The notes under the pieces: model-generated
Database searches by the model: none
What the model was told of the DNA's origin: nothing
The model's input: the letters and a program-made list of their open reading frames with translations, nothing else
Translations under genes and position numbers: made by a program
Assembly: GCA_021839245.1 (NCBI GenBank)
Contig: JAKCBQ010000016.1
Location: 1-32,999 of the forward strand
Length of the DNA stretch: 32,999 nt
DNA from: Pseudomonadota bacterium
GTDB taxonomy: Bacteria; Pseudomonadota; Gammaproteobacteria; JAKAQQ01
Direction of reading: 5' to 3'
In this document: positions 6,233 through 12,291 of the stretch, piece after piece
Numbering within the stretch: the stretch's first letter is position 1
Layout: each line of letters begins with the position of its first letter

Positions 6233-6241
6233 TGGTAGAGT
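6233..6241 (+). promoter_or_regulatory. Putative rightward promoter, extended -10
   Basis: TGG followed by TAGAGT (6236-6241) is an extended -10 identical to that of the capsid promoter at 20621-20629. No good -35 lies 16-18 bases upstream, so it is a weak or activator-dependent candidate. It predicts a start near 6248, which would leave the ATG at 6272 with a short leader and exclude the ATG at 6248. Confidence 0.5.
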
Positions 6242-6271
6242 AGGCGCATGTCCATACCTTGGGAGCCATTG

Positions 6272-6577
6272 ATGTCCAGTTATTCGCGCCCACCCCGGAA
6301 TCCAGAGAAGGCCCGCAAGGCCTTGGAATGGGCCATCCAAAGGGCCGGGTCAAAGTCTGCCCTCGCGCGCGCTGCAAGGATCACGCGGCAATCTATCACG
6401 GCGTGGGAAGAGCAAGGCTATATCCCGGTCGGGGCTGCTCTCCTCCGCGCCGCCCACGCGCTCGGCGTCCACCCCCGGAAGCTCCGCCCCGATCTTTTCC
6501 CGGAAGAGATCCGCACAGTGGTTGAGCGCTCACAGCGCCTTGCCCAAGAGCTCGAAGAGCTCGGGGGGAAGGCATGA
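6272..6577 (+). CDS. Cro/YdaS-like helix-turn-helix regulator
   Basis: The product is 101 residues from the ATG at 6272. That start has GGGAG about seven bases upstream, whereas the in-frame ATG at 6248 has no ribosome-binding site and coincides with the predicted transcript start. The central part (KALEWAIQRAGSKSALARAA, then ITRQSITAWEEQGYIPVGAA) is a helix-turn-helix of the YdaS/Cro type, followed by the typical ALGVHPRKLRPDLFP. It is divergent from the recombination operon with a palindromic site between, so it probably represses one or both early promoters. No CI-like repressor is seen in the window. Confidence 0.85.
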   Translation: MSSYSRPPRNPEKARKALEWAIQRAGSKSALARAARITRQSITAWEEQGYIPVGAALLRAAHALGVHPRKLRPDLFPEEIRTVVERSQRLAQELEELGGKA

Positions 6578-7365
6578 GCGAGACGGACTATCGCCCAGGC
6601 CCCCAGTACTCCATCATCCCCGCCGTCGCGACCAAGGATACGCGCCTCTCCCCCCGTGATCTCCACGTTCTCACCATCATCGGCACCTACACGAACGAGC
6701 GCGGGGTCTGTTGGCCTTCTCAATCTTCGATCGGCGAGCTGGCCGGGGTGAGCAGGCGGATGGTCCAAAAGTGTGTAGCCACTCTCACCAAAGCTGGCTA
6801 CCTCAAGCTCACCCGAAGGGTAGATGCAGCCGGCGGGGATGCCAGTTGCCTCATCGAAGTGCTGCACCCGCGAGCCGACCCGAGGTACCTCCGGCAGACC
6901 ACCAAGCAGTTCCACGCCTTCGCCCATCCCGCCACCCCTGCGACTTCTGAGGTCGCACCCCCTGCGACTTCTGAGGTCGCACTAACGACCCCATCTAACG
7001 ACCCCAAGGAACGGTATTCCCCCCCTACCCCCCCACGAAAGATGACACCACCCCCAGAACTGGACGCCGAGACTTGGGAGCAGTGGGAGCAGCACCGCAA
7101 GGCTCTCCGAAAGCCCCTCACCCCGCAAGCCCGAGCCCTCCAATGGAAGAAACTGGCAGAGTGGGGATGGGAGCATCAGCGCGCGATCATCGAGCGCAGC
7201 ATCGAGCGCGGATGGCAGGGGCTATTCCCGCCCGATCGCGAGCAGCCTGGCAAACGCGAGTCGGTGCTGGAACGAGTCCAGCGCCAGACGCTCGCCAAGC
7301 ACTCGCGACGATCCGCAGCGGAGGCCGAGCTGACGAAGCTACTGGGAGGTCCCGATGGACGCTGA
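6574..7365 (+). CDS. Replication initiator-like protein with winged-helix domain
   Basis: The 263-residue product begins with a helix-turn-helix/winged-helix domain (about residues 20-95, including LSPRDLHVLTIIGTYTNERG and SIGELAGVSRRMVQKCVATL) as in phage O/DnaD-like replication proteins. A Pro/Thr/Ala-rich linker follows (about 115-160), encoded by repeated DNA, and then a helical C-terminal domain with several Trp (LDAETWEQWEQHRKALRKPL). The gene overlaps the regulator as ATGA and is followed by a lambda-P-like gene, which supports an O/P-type pair. The linker-encoding DNA carries palindromic iterons, as lambda's origin does inside gene O. Confidence 0.75.
   Translation: MSETDYRPGPQYSIIPAVATKDTRLSPRDLHVLTIIGTYTNERGVCWPSQSSIGELAGVSRRMVQKCVATLTKAGYLKLTRRVDAAGGDASCLIEVLHPRADPRYLRQTTKQFHAFAHPATPATSEVAPPATSEVALTTPSNDPKERYSPPTPPRKMTPPPELDAETWEQWEQHRKALRKPLTPQARALQWKKLAEWGWEHQRAIIERSIERGWQGLFPPDREQPGKRESVLERVQRQTLAKHSRRSAAEAELTKLLGGPDGR
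6939..7006. repeat. Iterons: candidate replication origin inside the initiator gene
   Basis: Two perfect copies of TGCGACTTCTGAGGTCGCA lie at 6939-6957 and 6963-6981, 24 bases apart. Each is itself an inverted repeat (TGCGAC and GTCGCA arms). They are followed at once by two copies of CTAACGACCCCA (6982-6993 and 6995-7006), 13 bases apart. Palindromic iterons within the initiator gene match the design of lambda ori. There is no AT-rich block as clear as lambda's, so the origin assignment is a reasoned candidate. Confidence 0.6.
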
Positions 7366-7762
7366 CGAACTTTCTCTGGACGCTTTCTGGGTCGCCCTCG
7401 GGCAGATCTATGGGGCCAAGTTCTACAAGGAGTTCGCCGACGAGATGCCGCAGATCTGGCGCCTCCAGCTCTCACGCTGCTCACGGGATGAGCTCTTCCG
7501 GGCCCTCAACCACTTCGCAACCCAAGGCTCTCCCTACCCTCCCACGCTCCCTGAGGTCTGGCAAGCCTGCCAGCACCGCACCGAGTACTCACCCTCCCGC
7601 CCACCCACCGCCGATCGGCAGGCCATCGAGGCCGAGATCGGCAAACTCTTATCCATCGTGAGGACACCCAATGCACGCCTCGAAAACAACCTCCCCAAGA
7701 CAGACAAGGCTTCTCAAGATCCTGCACCACTTCCGAAGACGCCGAGCGCTCACCACGCTTGA
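7355..7762 (+). CDS. Lambda-P-like replication accessory protein (135 aa)
   Basis: The ATG follows GGGAGG and overlaps the initiator by 11 bases. The N-terminal 70 residues (FWVALGQIYGAKFYKEFADE, then MPQIWRLQLSRCSRDELFRA and GSPYPPTLPEVWQAC) resemble the C-terminal domain of phage replication protein P and related helicase-loading proteins, including the G-x-x-PPTLPEVW-x-x-C signature. The C-terminal half is low-complexity and probably disordered. It is shorter than lambda P, lacking the long N-terminal part. Its likely job is to bring the host helicase to the origin through the initiator, inferred from similarity and gene order. Confidence 0.6.
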   Translation: MDADELSLDAFWVALGQIYGAKFYKEFADEMPQIWRLQLSRCSRDELFRALNHFATQGSPYPPTLPEVWQACQHRTEYSPSRPPTADRQAIEAEIGKLLSIVRTPNARLENNLPKTDKASQDPAPLPKTPSAHHA

Positions 7763-7922
7763 GCTCATCGAGATGGCGCATGTCTGCGCCGTGTCAACCG
7801 CGATCTCTGAGCTCCGGCACCGCGGCTATGAGATCTCGTGCCAACGCGTCGGAGATCGCTGGCTCTATCGCCTGCTCCGCGCGCCGACCGATCAACCCAA
7901 ACCCAAGAGGAACCACCGATGA
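7671..7922 (+). CDS. Small winged-helix DNA-binding protein (83 aa)
   Basis: The pattern RQTRLLKILHHFRRRRALTT, then AVSTAISELRHRGYEISCQR and VGDRWLYRLL is a winged helix: three helices with the recognition helix around VSTAISELRHRGYEI, followed by a beta wing. Small phage proteins of this kind are common near replication genes. GAGGA lies upstream of the ATG. The gene overlaps the preceding one by 92 bases, longer than usual, but the domain begins close to this start so a shorter version would lose it. The target site is unknown. It may regulate the middle genes. Confidence 0.7.
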   Translation: MHASKTTSPRQTRLLKILHHFRRRRALTTLELIEMAHVCAVSTAISELRHRGYEISCQRVGDRWLYRLLRAPTDQPKPKRNHR

Positions 7923-8203
7923 ACTCACTGCCTCCACCCATCCTCGTCCCTATGCGGAGCGCCCCACCAAGCGCCGAAACTCGCCCCACGCAACAAGAGC
8001 TCGGGGAGCTCGTCGCGTTACTCGCCGCGAAGAAAGCCGCCACCGAGGACTACAACACGCGCCTTCGCGACATTGCGAGCGGGCATCTCCTCGATCCCGC
8101 GGTGCTCGGGAAGTACGTGGCTGCGGTCGCGCAGGAGACCACGTGGCGTCTCTCGCAGCAGACCACGCAGCTCTCGTTCCTCTTCGCGACGGAGCCCACG
8201 TGA
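7919..8203 (+). CDS. Hypothetical protein (94 aa), paralogue of the 8644 gene
   Basis: It starts in an ATGA overlap with the winged-helix gene. After a Pro-rich N-terminus comes a helical segment ELVALLAAKKAATEDYNTRL with DPAVLGKYV soon after. The product of the gene at 8644 has ELQHLLLAKRKAEEEYTNRL and SPAILNMYL at the same spacing, so the two are diverged copies of one family. No catalytic or metal-binding motif is visible. The helix resembles the core of small phage proteins that bind other proteins, but I do not recognise the function. Confidence 0.7.
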   Translation: MNSLPPPILVPMRSAPPSAETRPTQQELGELVALLAAKKAATEDYNTRLRDIASGHLLDPAVLGKYVAAVAQETTWRLSQQTTQLSFLFATEPT

Positions 8204-8592
8204 TCGTCAAGGACAAGGCGCACCTGCGCCTTCTCTTCGTCGAGCTCTCGCAGAAGCTCCCGCTCGATCTCTCGTGGCGAGCGGGAGCGGAGCCCCGGAC
8301 GAGCGAGCAGAACCGTCGGCTCTGGTGGCTTCATGGCCTCTACGCCTCGCACCTCAACCGGAAGCTCCCGGATCTCATCCGCGCGAAGCTCGTGCCCGTG
8401 GTATTCCGCTTCACGCCCGAGGCGATCCATGAGGGCATCTTCAAACCCCACTACCTCGGCGCGAGGCCGGGAGGGCATCCGCGCTCTTCCCGCGAGCTCA
8501 CCGTCCCCGAGTTCGCGGCGGTCCTCGATGCGTACGAGGCGGACCTCCGCACCGATGGCGTCGACTTTCCGGAGCTTGAGCAGCCGTGGTGA
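8200..8592 (+). CDS. NinB-like recombination-associated protein
   Basis: The start is a GTG whose last two bases are used by the preceding stop (GTGA). The 130-residue product contains RTSEQNRRLWWLHGLY, matching the S-x-x-QN-x-x-x-W signature of NinB/Orf-type proteins, and a C-terminal SSRELTVPEFAAVLDAYEAD followed by GVDFPE, again as in that group. Lambda Orf/NinB binds single-stranded DNA and assists recombination-mediator steps. Similarity is judged by pattern only. It lies between the two paralogous small genes and upstream of a YbcO-like nuclease, a normal nin-region neighbourhood. Confidence 0.55.
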   Translation: MIVKDKAHLRLLFVELSQKLPLDLSWRAGAEPRTSEQNRRLWWLHGLYASHLNRKLPDLIRAKLVPVVFRFTPEAIHEGIFKPHYLGARPGGHPRSSRELTVPEFAAVLDAYEADLRTDGVDFPELEQPW

Positions 8593-8643
8593 TCCCCCGC
8601 CCAACTCCCTTGCGTTCATATCCCCCCACCCGAGGATCTTCCC

Positions 8644-9021
8644 ATGACTTCTGACATACCTTCCGCTTCCGACGAGATCGAACCGGGCTCTTTCGATAAA
8701 TGGAAAACCCCCTCCCATGAGATGATCGTCGAACTCCAGCACTTACTCTTGGCCAAACGAAAGGCCGAGGAGGAATACACCAACAGGCTAAAAAAGGTCG
8801 CCCTAGCGTGCACCTTATCCCCAGCCATTCTCAACATGTACCTGGTCTGGAAACTACCGTCCGAGCCAAGCGAGCAGGAGCAGGAACAGAGCATGCAATT
8901 CCACTTTCTCCAGCACACGGTGGACTGGCCTCTGGGAGAGTTCCAAGCTGCGGTCGACTACACAGCACGCCAGCAGATGAAGGCGCAATGGGAACAGCAA
9001 TTCGACAAGAAGAAAGGCTAG
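8644..9021 (+). CDS. Hypothetical protein (125 aa), paralogue of the 7919 gene
   Basis: The middle of the protein (ELQHLLLAKRKAEEEYTNRL, then LSPAILNMYL) aligns with the 94-residue product at 7919. It carries an acidic N-terminus and a Gln-rich C-terminal half (EQEQEQSMQFHF, then ARQQMKAQWEQQF). Base composition is visibly less GC-rich than in adjacent genes, which suggests a different history or recent import. The 51 bases before it hold no recognisable promoter. Function unknown. The family may bind a host or phage partner through its helical hairpin. Confidence 0.7.
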   Translation: MTSDIPSASDEIEPGSFDKWKTPSHEMIVELQHLLLAKRKAEEEYTNRLKKVALACTLSPAILNMYLVWKLPSEPSEQEQEQSMQFHFLQHTVDWPLGEFQAAVDYTARQQMKAQWEQQFDKKKG

Positions 9022-9023
9022 TC

Positions 9024-9362
9024 GTGCTGAGCATGACCTCCCAAAAAGCCGTGGTGATTCGCTCGCGGGCGATCCGTGAGAGCGCACGCGGCCAAGCGTG
9101 CACGGTGCGCTCGCCCCTCTGCAACGGCGACTCGGACACTACCGTGTGGGCGCATTCCAACCTCGGGGCGCACGGGAAGGGGATGGGGCACAAAGCCTCG
9201 GATCTCTTCGGCTGCTACGCCTGCGCCGCGTGCCATATGTGGCTCGATGCCGGGGGCGCCTCGCGCGAAGAGAAGGAGCTGGCCTTTCTCCGCGCGTGGG
9301 CCCTCTCGCTCACTGTGCTCGTGGATCTCGGGATCGTGAGCGTGCAGGAGGGAAGCCGATGA
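9024..9362 (+). CDS. YbcO-like (DUF1364) nuclease
   Basis: The product (112 residues from the GTG at 9024) has the DUF1364/YbcO pattern: IRESARGQACTVRSPLCNGD, then VWAHSNLGAHGKGMGHKASD and CYACAACHMWLD. The four cysteines and the histidines form the metal site of this nuclease-like family, which occurs in the nin regions of lambdoid phages and is thought to process DNA structures. AAAGG sits five bases before the GTG. The ATG at 9033 is an alternative start without a good ribosome-binding site. It is encoded directly upstream of an unknown gene in ATGA overlap. Confidence 0.82.
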   Translation: MLSMTSQKAVVIRSRAIRESARGQACTVRSPLCNGDSDTTVWAHSNLGAHGKGMGHKASDLFGCYACAACHMWLDAGGASREEKELAFLRAWALSLTVLVDLGIVSVQEGSR

Positions 9363-9907
9363 GATCGATCGTCACCGCCCGGATGTCGTACGCGCTGATC
9401 GATCATGGCGAGAGCCCGCGGCGTCAGGCGAGGCCAGCGGCTTGGATTCCGAAAGAGGGCGCACCTTCCACGGCATCCCGGCTTTATCCCGCGAGCATTC
9501 CGGCTGGCGCGGTGCGCGCGTATCGCCGGGACATCGTGGTGCGCAAGCACGCGCTTCTCCCGGAGTTCCGCGATCTCCGTTCCCTCGTGGTTGTCTTCCG
9601 CGGCGACGGGCGCATCGCTGGGCGCATGTACGATCTGATGCCGCTCTGGGTGGGAAGGTTCTATGCGCACCGGGATGCGTGGATGAGATACTGGGATGAT
9701 GAGAGCGTCGGTGCGCCGCGCTATGAGCCGTCCGACGCCAGCGCGGAAGGAGTGGCAAGCCATCTCGGGCTCACGGCCTCACTCTACGATGCCGGAATCT
9801 GGGAGCGCCATCCGGCGCAGAGCGATGCGCAAAAAGAGGGGATTTTCCTGCCTTGCGACGGGGGGGCGCCTATCCCCATGACCGTTACACTCGTTGATAA
9901 TCAATGA
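9359..9907 (+). CDS. Hypothetical protein (182 aa)
   Basis: The ATG overlaps the YbcO-like stop (ATGA). The sequence is globular, with beta-rich parts (RAYRRDIVVRKHALLPEFRD, then LRSLVVVFRGDGRIAGRMYD) and many Trp and Tyr residues around MPLWVGRFYAHRDAWMRYWD. There is no membrane segment and no motif that I recognise. The C-terminal PIPMTVTLVDNQ is strand-like. It ends the first plus-strand block, as a promoter follows 36 bases later. A role in DNA metabolism or host takeover would fit the location, but nothing in the sequence shows it. Confidence 0.65.
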   Translation: MRSIVTARMSYALIDHGESPRRQARPAAWIPKEGAPSTASRLYPASIPAGAVRAYRRDIVVRKHALLPEFRDLRSLVVVFRGDGRIAGRMYDLMPLWVGRFYAHRDAWMRYWDDESVGAPRYEPSDASAEGVASHLGLTASLYDAGIWERHPAQSDAQKEGIFLPCDGGAPIPMTVTLVDNQ

Positions 9908-9943
9908 CTTACGCGCCTCCCTCCCCGAGACCACGACAAGCAC

Positions 9944-9971
9944 TTGACACTGGCGGGAAAAGTGCTATAGT
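9944..9971 (+). promoter_or_regulatory. Sigma-70-type promoter before the 10015 gene
   Basis: A perfect TTGACA (9944-9949) is followed after 16 bases by TATAGT (9966-9971). Transcription should begin close to 9978, at the base of a strong hairpin. The promoter lies in the only sizeable gap (107 bases) of this block and would drive the genes from 10015 onward. Confidence 0.85.
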
Positions 9972-9977
9972 GGAGCC

Positions 9978-9994
9978 GTGGGGGACGTCCCCAC
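9978..9994. promoter_or_regulatory. Inverted repeat at the transcription start (operator or 5' hairpin)
   Basis: The sequence contains the perfect 12-base palindrome GGGGACGTCCCC (9981-9992), extended to GTGGGG/CCCCAC arms. It begins at the predicted first transcribed base of the promoter at 9944. It could be an operator or a 5' mRNA hairpin that protects the transcript. Sequence alone does not decide between these. Confidence 0.6.
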
Positions 9995-10014
9995 GACCTG
10001 AACCGGAGACACCC

Positions 10015-10626
10015 ATGAACGCTCCCATCATCTCGATCACCCGCAGCGGCTCTGACATCAGCGTCGCCTCCCCCTTCCACCCTGCCTTCGTCCACCGCGC
10101 GAAGGAGCTCGGTGGCAAGTGGGACGCCGCCGCGAAGGTTTGGGCCTTCGATGCCCGCGACGAGGACGATGTGCGCGCCCTCTGCCGTGAGGTCTACGGC
10201 ACGGACGGCTCGGCGGACACGAAGCTCGTCGACCTGCGCATCACTTTCAAGTCCGGAGCGCGAGCCGGGCAACGCGCGGTCTACGTGTGCGGGCGTGAGA
10301 TAGCCCGCGCGTGGGGGCGCGATTCGGGCGCGAAGCTCGGCGAGGGAGTCAAGCTCGTCGAGGGCCGCATCACTTCCGGGGGCTCAATGAAAAACTGGGC
10401 GACCGTGGTCGATGCGGGCAGCATCTTCATCGTGCGCGATGTGCCAGAAGCGAAGGCGCGGGCCGAGGCCGAGGCATGCAACACGGATGAGTTCAGCATC
10501 GAGATCCTCACGAGCGCCCCTGCCGCGGTCGATGTCTCCGCCCTGCAAGCCGAGCGCGAGAAGCTCGTCGCCCGCATGGCCGAGATCGATGCCATCCTTT
10601 CTGCCCAGACGGCCACCGCCGCCTGA
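10015..10626 (+). CDS. HARP-like domain protein (203 aa), first gene of its transcript
   Basis: Residues of about 15-60 (SPFHPAFVHRAKELGGKWDA, then KVWAFDARDEDDVRALCREV and YGTDG) have the spacing of the small HARP-like/DUF5710-like fold in which a chain of basic and aromatic residues (KELGGKWD, VWAFD) recurs. The middle domain is beta-rich (AGQRAVYVCGREIARAW) and the C-terminus is a predicted coiled coil (LQAEREKLVARMAEIDAILS). The ribosome-binding site is CCGGAGA. The HARP fold binds nucleic acid in eukaryotic annealing helicases, but function in phages is not known to me. Its own strong promoter suggests high expression. Confidence 0.7.
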   Translation: MNAPIISITRSGSDISVASPFHPAFVHRAKELGGKWDAAAKVWAFDARDEDDVRALCREVYGTDGSADTKLVDLRITFKSGARAGQRAVYVCGREIARAWGRDSGAKLGEGVKLVEGRITSGGSMKNWATVVDAGSIFIVRDVPEAKARAEAEACNTDEFSIEILTSAPAAVDVSALQAEREKLVARMAEIDAILSAQTATAA

Positions 10627-10657
10627 TCCACACCCACCCCACCCACAGGAGATGCCC

Positions 10658-11113
10658 ATGAACACACTCCAGAAGCCCATCCTTGTCTATCGCGGCGGGA
10701 ACGACAACGGGACCACCGAACGCTTCGACGCGATACGTGCTGCGATGCGCGAGGCGCTCGGCAAAGAGTACGCGCACGGTCACAGCGCCGGCGACGTGTT
10801 CGAGGCCGCTGGCGACGCCGAGCGTTGGTGCGAGGCGCATGGCCTGCGGGTGAAAGATCGCCCGGGCATGATCGTGATCGACACGAGCAGCAAGGAGAAG
10901 TTCCCGGCAAAATACAACCACAAGAGAATCGTCACCGACGTCAAACTCCTGCGCAAGGCACGCGGGTGGTACCTGGTAGCTGCAGGCTGGGACGAGCTCT
11001 GGTCGAGCGAGACGGGCGGCACCATCTACTGCCTCACGCCGGCACAAGATGCGCGGGTGAAGAAGTGGCTTGCGGCGCAGTATGCCGTGCAGGCCGAGAA
11101 GGGAGGGGAGTGA
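10658..11113 (+). CDS. Hypothetical protein (151 aa)
   Basis: I chose the ATG at 10658, seven bases after CAGGAG. The ATG at 10652 is too close to that site. The product looks globular and basic, with KEKFPAKYNHKRIVTDVKLL and ARGWYLVAAGWDELWSSETG followed by a helix (AQDARVKKWLAAQYAVQAEK). No motif that I recognise is present. It is the second gene after the 9944 promoter and two bases before the next gene, so it belongs to a small operon of uncharacterised early or middle genes. Confidence 0.65.
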   Translation: MNTLQKPILVYRGGNDNGTTERFDAIRAAMREALGKEYAHGHSAGDVFEAAGDAERWCEAHGLRVKDRPGMIVIDTSSKEKFPAKYNHKRIVTDVKLLRKARGWYLVAAGWDELWSSETGGTIYCLTPAQDARVKKWLAAQYAVQAEKGGE

Positions 11114-11114
11114 G

Positions 11115-11447
11115 ATGAATACACCGCTTGAAGCCGAAACCGATGACATGGCAGTAGACCGCTTTGCCGCTGCCATGAAAGAAAAGCTGCGGCTCGCCCG
11201 CGAAAAAGGGAGGAGCGGGTGGCAGCAAATGACTGCCGAGGCCATCACTTTAGCGCTGATGGATCATCTGCTCAAGGGGGATCCTGTGGACATTGCCAAC
11301 TTCGCAATGTTTCTGCATCAGACACAGAGAGGCACAGATCAAGATGCCGTCGTGACCTATGTCCTCCGCGTCATCTATGCCGCTCTCTCGGTGAAAGCCC
11401 GGGGGCCCTGGGCTGGCGGCCTTGGGCAGCGGGAAGGAGGGGAGTGA
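11115..11447 (+). CDS. Conserved small phage protein with KGDPVDIANF motif (110 aa)
   Basis: The core reads FAAAMKEKLRLAREKGRSGW, then MTAEAITLALMDHLLKGDPV and DIANFAMFLHQT. I recognise the combination GW-x-x-M and H-x-x-KGDPVDxANFxMxL from many small proteins of phages infecting Proteobacteria, whose function is not established. The helical pattern suggests a compact all-alpha fold. GGAGGGGAG precedes the ATG by a few bases. It sits in the operon starting at 10015. Confidence 0.75.
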   Translation: MNTPLEAETDDMAVDRFAAAMKEKLRLAREKGRSGWQQMTAEAITLALMDHLLKGDPVDIANFAMFLHQTQRGTDQDAVVTYVLRVIYAALSVKARGPWAGGLGQREGGE

Positions 11448-11452
11448 GTGCC

Positions 11453-11722
11453 ATGAATCCATTACAATCAACCCGCGAAGAGATGCGTGACCTCATTCCC
11501 CCCCTCTCGTCTAGGAGCAAACAGATCGTCCGTCTTTACGAACGGCTCGTTGGTATTGTGGACAATGCCGCCCGTTATGAGGATGTGCACGACTTGTTCA
11601 TGATTGCCAAGGGTCTTTGTCATGAAGCCAGCGAGCTCGAAGATCTTGTCTGCAAGGTAAAGGTGCTCGCAGAGTGTGCGAGGGATCGGCTTATGTACCT
11701 TGACCCAAGAATGGAGGAGTGA
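11453..11722 (+). CDS. Hypothetical helical protein (89 aa)
   Basis: The ATG is preceded by GGAGGGGAG at suitable distance. The product is mostly helical with Leu/Val heptads (SKQIVRLYERLVGIVDNAAR, then VCKVKVLAECARDRLMYLD), so a helical bundle or coiled coil is likely. Base composition is less GC-rich than the genes before 11115. There is no family I recognise. It ends in GGAGGAG, which serves as the ribosome-binding site for the next gene. Confidence 0.65.
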   Translation: MNPLQSTREEMRDLIPPLSSRSKQIVRLYERLVGIVDNAARYEDVHDLFMIAKGLCHEASELEDLVCKVKVLAECARDRLMYLDPRMEE

Positions 11723-11727
11723 GCATC

Positions 11728-11946
11728 ATGAATCAACCGCCCTTGGAAACTTATGTAGTACTCCACAAAATGTCGCGCGAGCACCTATGGACAGGCTTAG
11801 CACGAAGCCCGGGGGATGCCAAACGGAAGTATTATACTGAACACGCGAAACTCCCTCCCCGGCACTATTGGGGGCCGATTGACACAGACGAGGCATGGGA
11901 TATCGCGGTGCAATGGGTCGATGCGGTTCCCCTTTATCCCCTTTGA
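11728..11946 (+). CDS. Hypothetical protein (72 aa)
   Basis: The ATG at 11728 lies nine bases after GGAGGAG. A GTG at 11719 overlaps the previous stop but touches the ribosome-binding site, so the later start is better. The sequence contains SREHLWTGLARSPGDAKRKY and TDEAWDIAVQWVD, a compact mixed alpha/beta pattern. The gene ends inside a 16-bp tandem repeat, and the second copy begins three bases after the stop. Function unknown. Confidence 0.6.
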   Translation: MNQPPLETYVVLHKMSREHLWTGLARSPGDAKRKYYTEHAKLPPRHYWGPIDTDEAWDIAVQWVDAVPLYPL

Positions 11947-11964
11947 AATTTATCCCCTTTGAAA
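11933..11964. repeat. 16-bp perfect tandem duplication at a gene end
   Basis: TTTATCCCCTTTGAAA occurs twice in a row at 11933-11948 and 11949-11964. The first copy contains the stop of the 11728 gene (TGA 11944-11946). The exact identity suggests a recent slippage or repair duplication rather than a functional array. Confidence 0.85.
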
Positions 11965-11973
11965 TGAGTCGAA

Positions 11974-12003
11974 ACCGGGTCTCGGCCCGGTCTGCGGATC
12001 CGC
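11974..12003. repeat. Two adjacent dyad symmetries in an intergenic gap
   Basis: ACCGGG and CCCGGT arms (11974-11979 and 11986-11991) surround six bases, and the perfect palindrome GCGGATCCGC follows at 11994-12003. No T-run follows, so this is not a typical intrinsic terminator. It may be an mRNA processing or protein-binding element. No promoter is evident in this 99-base gap. Confidence 0.5.
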
Positions 12004-12045
12004 CCACCCCGCACTGATGAGACAGGGCGTTGAGAGGAAACTGTG

Positions 12046-12291
12046 ATGCAATACTGTATTGTTGGTTTTGGCTGCAAGACAGGGGCTAAGTATGGTGTGG
12101 AGCGGGCACTACTCATCGTTCCAGACGGTGGTCTCGGTGGAGACCAAAAAGAGATCGAAGCCATGCGCGAGAAGCTGAGGGAGGCCTTCCTCGCTATCTG
12201 GCAATGCAAGGCACTCACTGTCTTGCCTTTCGCCGATAAAGAGAAAGTGGCTGGAGAACAACTCACACCAACTGATGGAGAACACCCATGA
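12046..12291 (+). CDS. Hypothetical protein (81 aa)
   Basis: The ATG at 12046 is eight bases after GAGAGG. A GTG at 12043 would add one residue only. The N-terminus (MQYCIVGFGCKTGAKYGVER and ALLIVPDGG) looks like a beta-alpha unit and the rest is a charged helix (KEIEAMREKLREAFLAIWQC). The gene is less GC-rich than its neighbours. The stop overlaps the next start as ATGA. No known family recognised. Confidence 0.6.
   Translation: MQYCIVGFGCKTGAKYGVERALLIVPDGGLGGDQKEIEAMREKLREAFLAIWQCKALTVLPFADKEKVAGEQLTPTDGEHP

Noticed and set aside
11974..12003. Intrinsic terminator in the 11947-12045 gap
   Set aside because: The dyads are GC-rich but no T-run follows.
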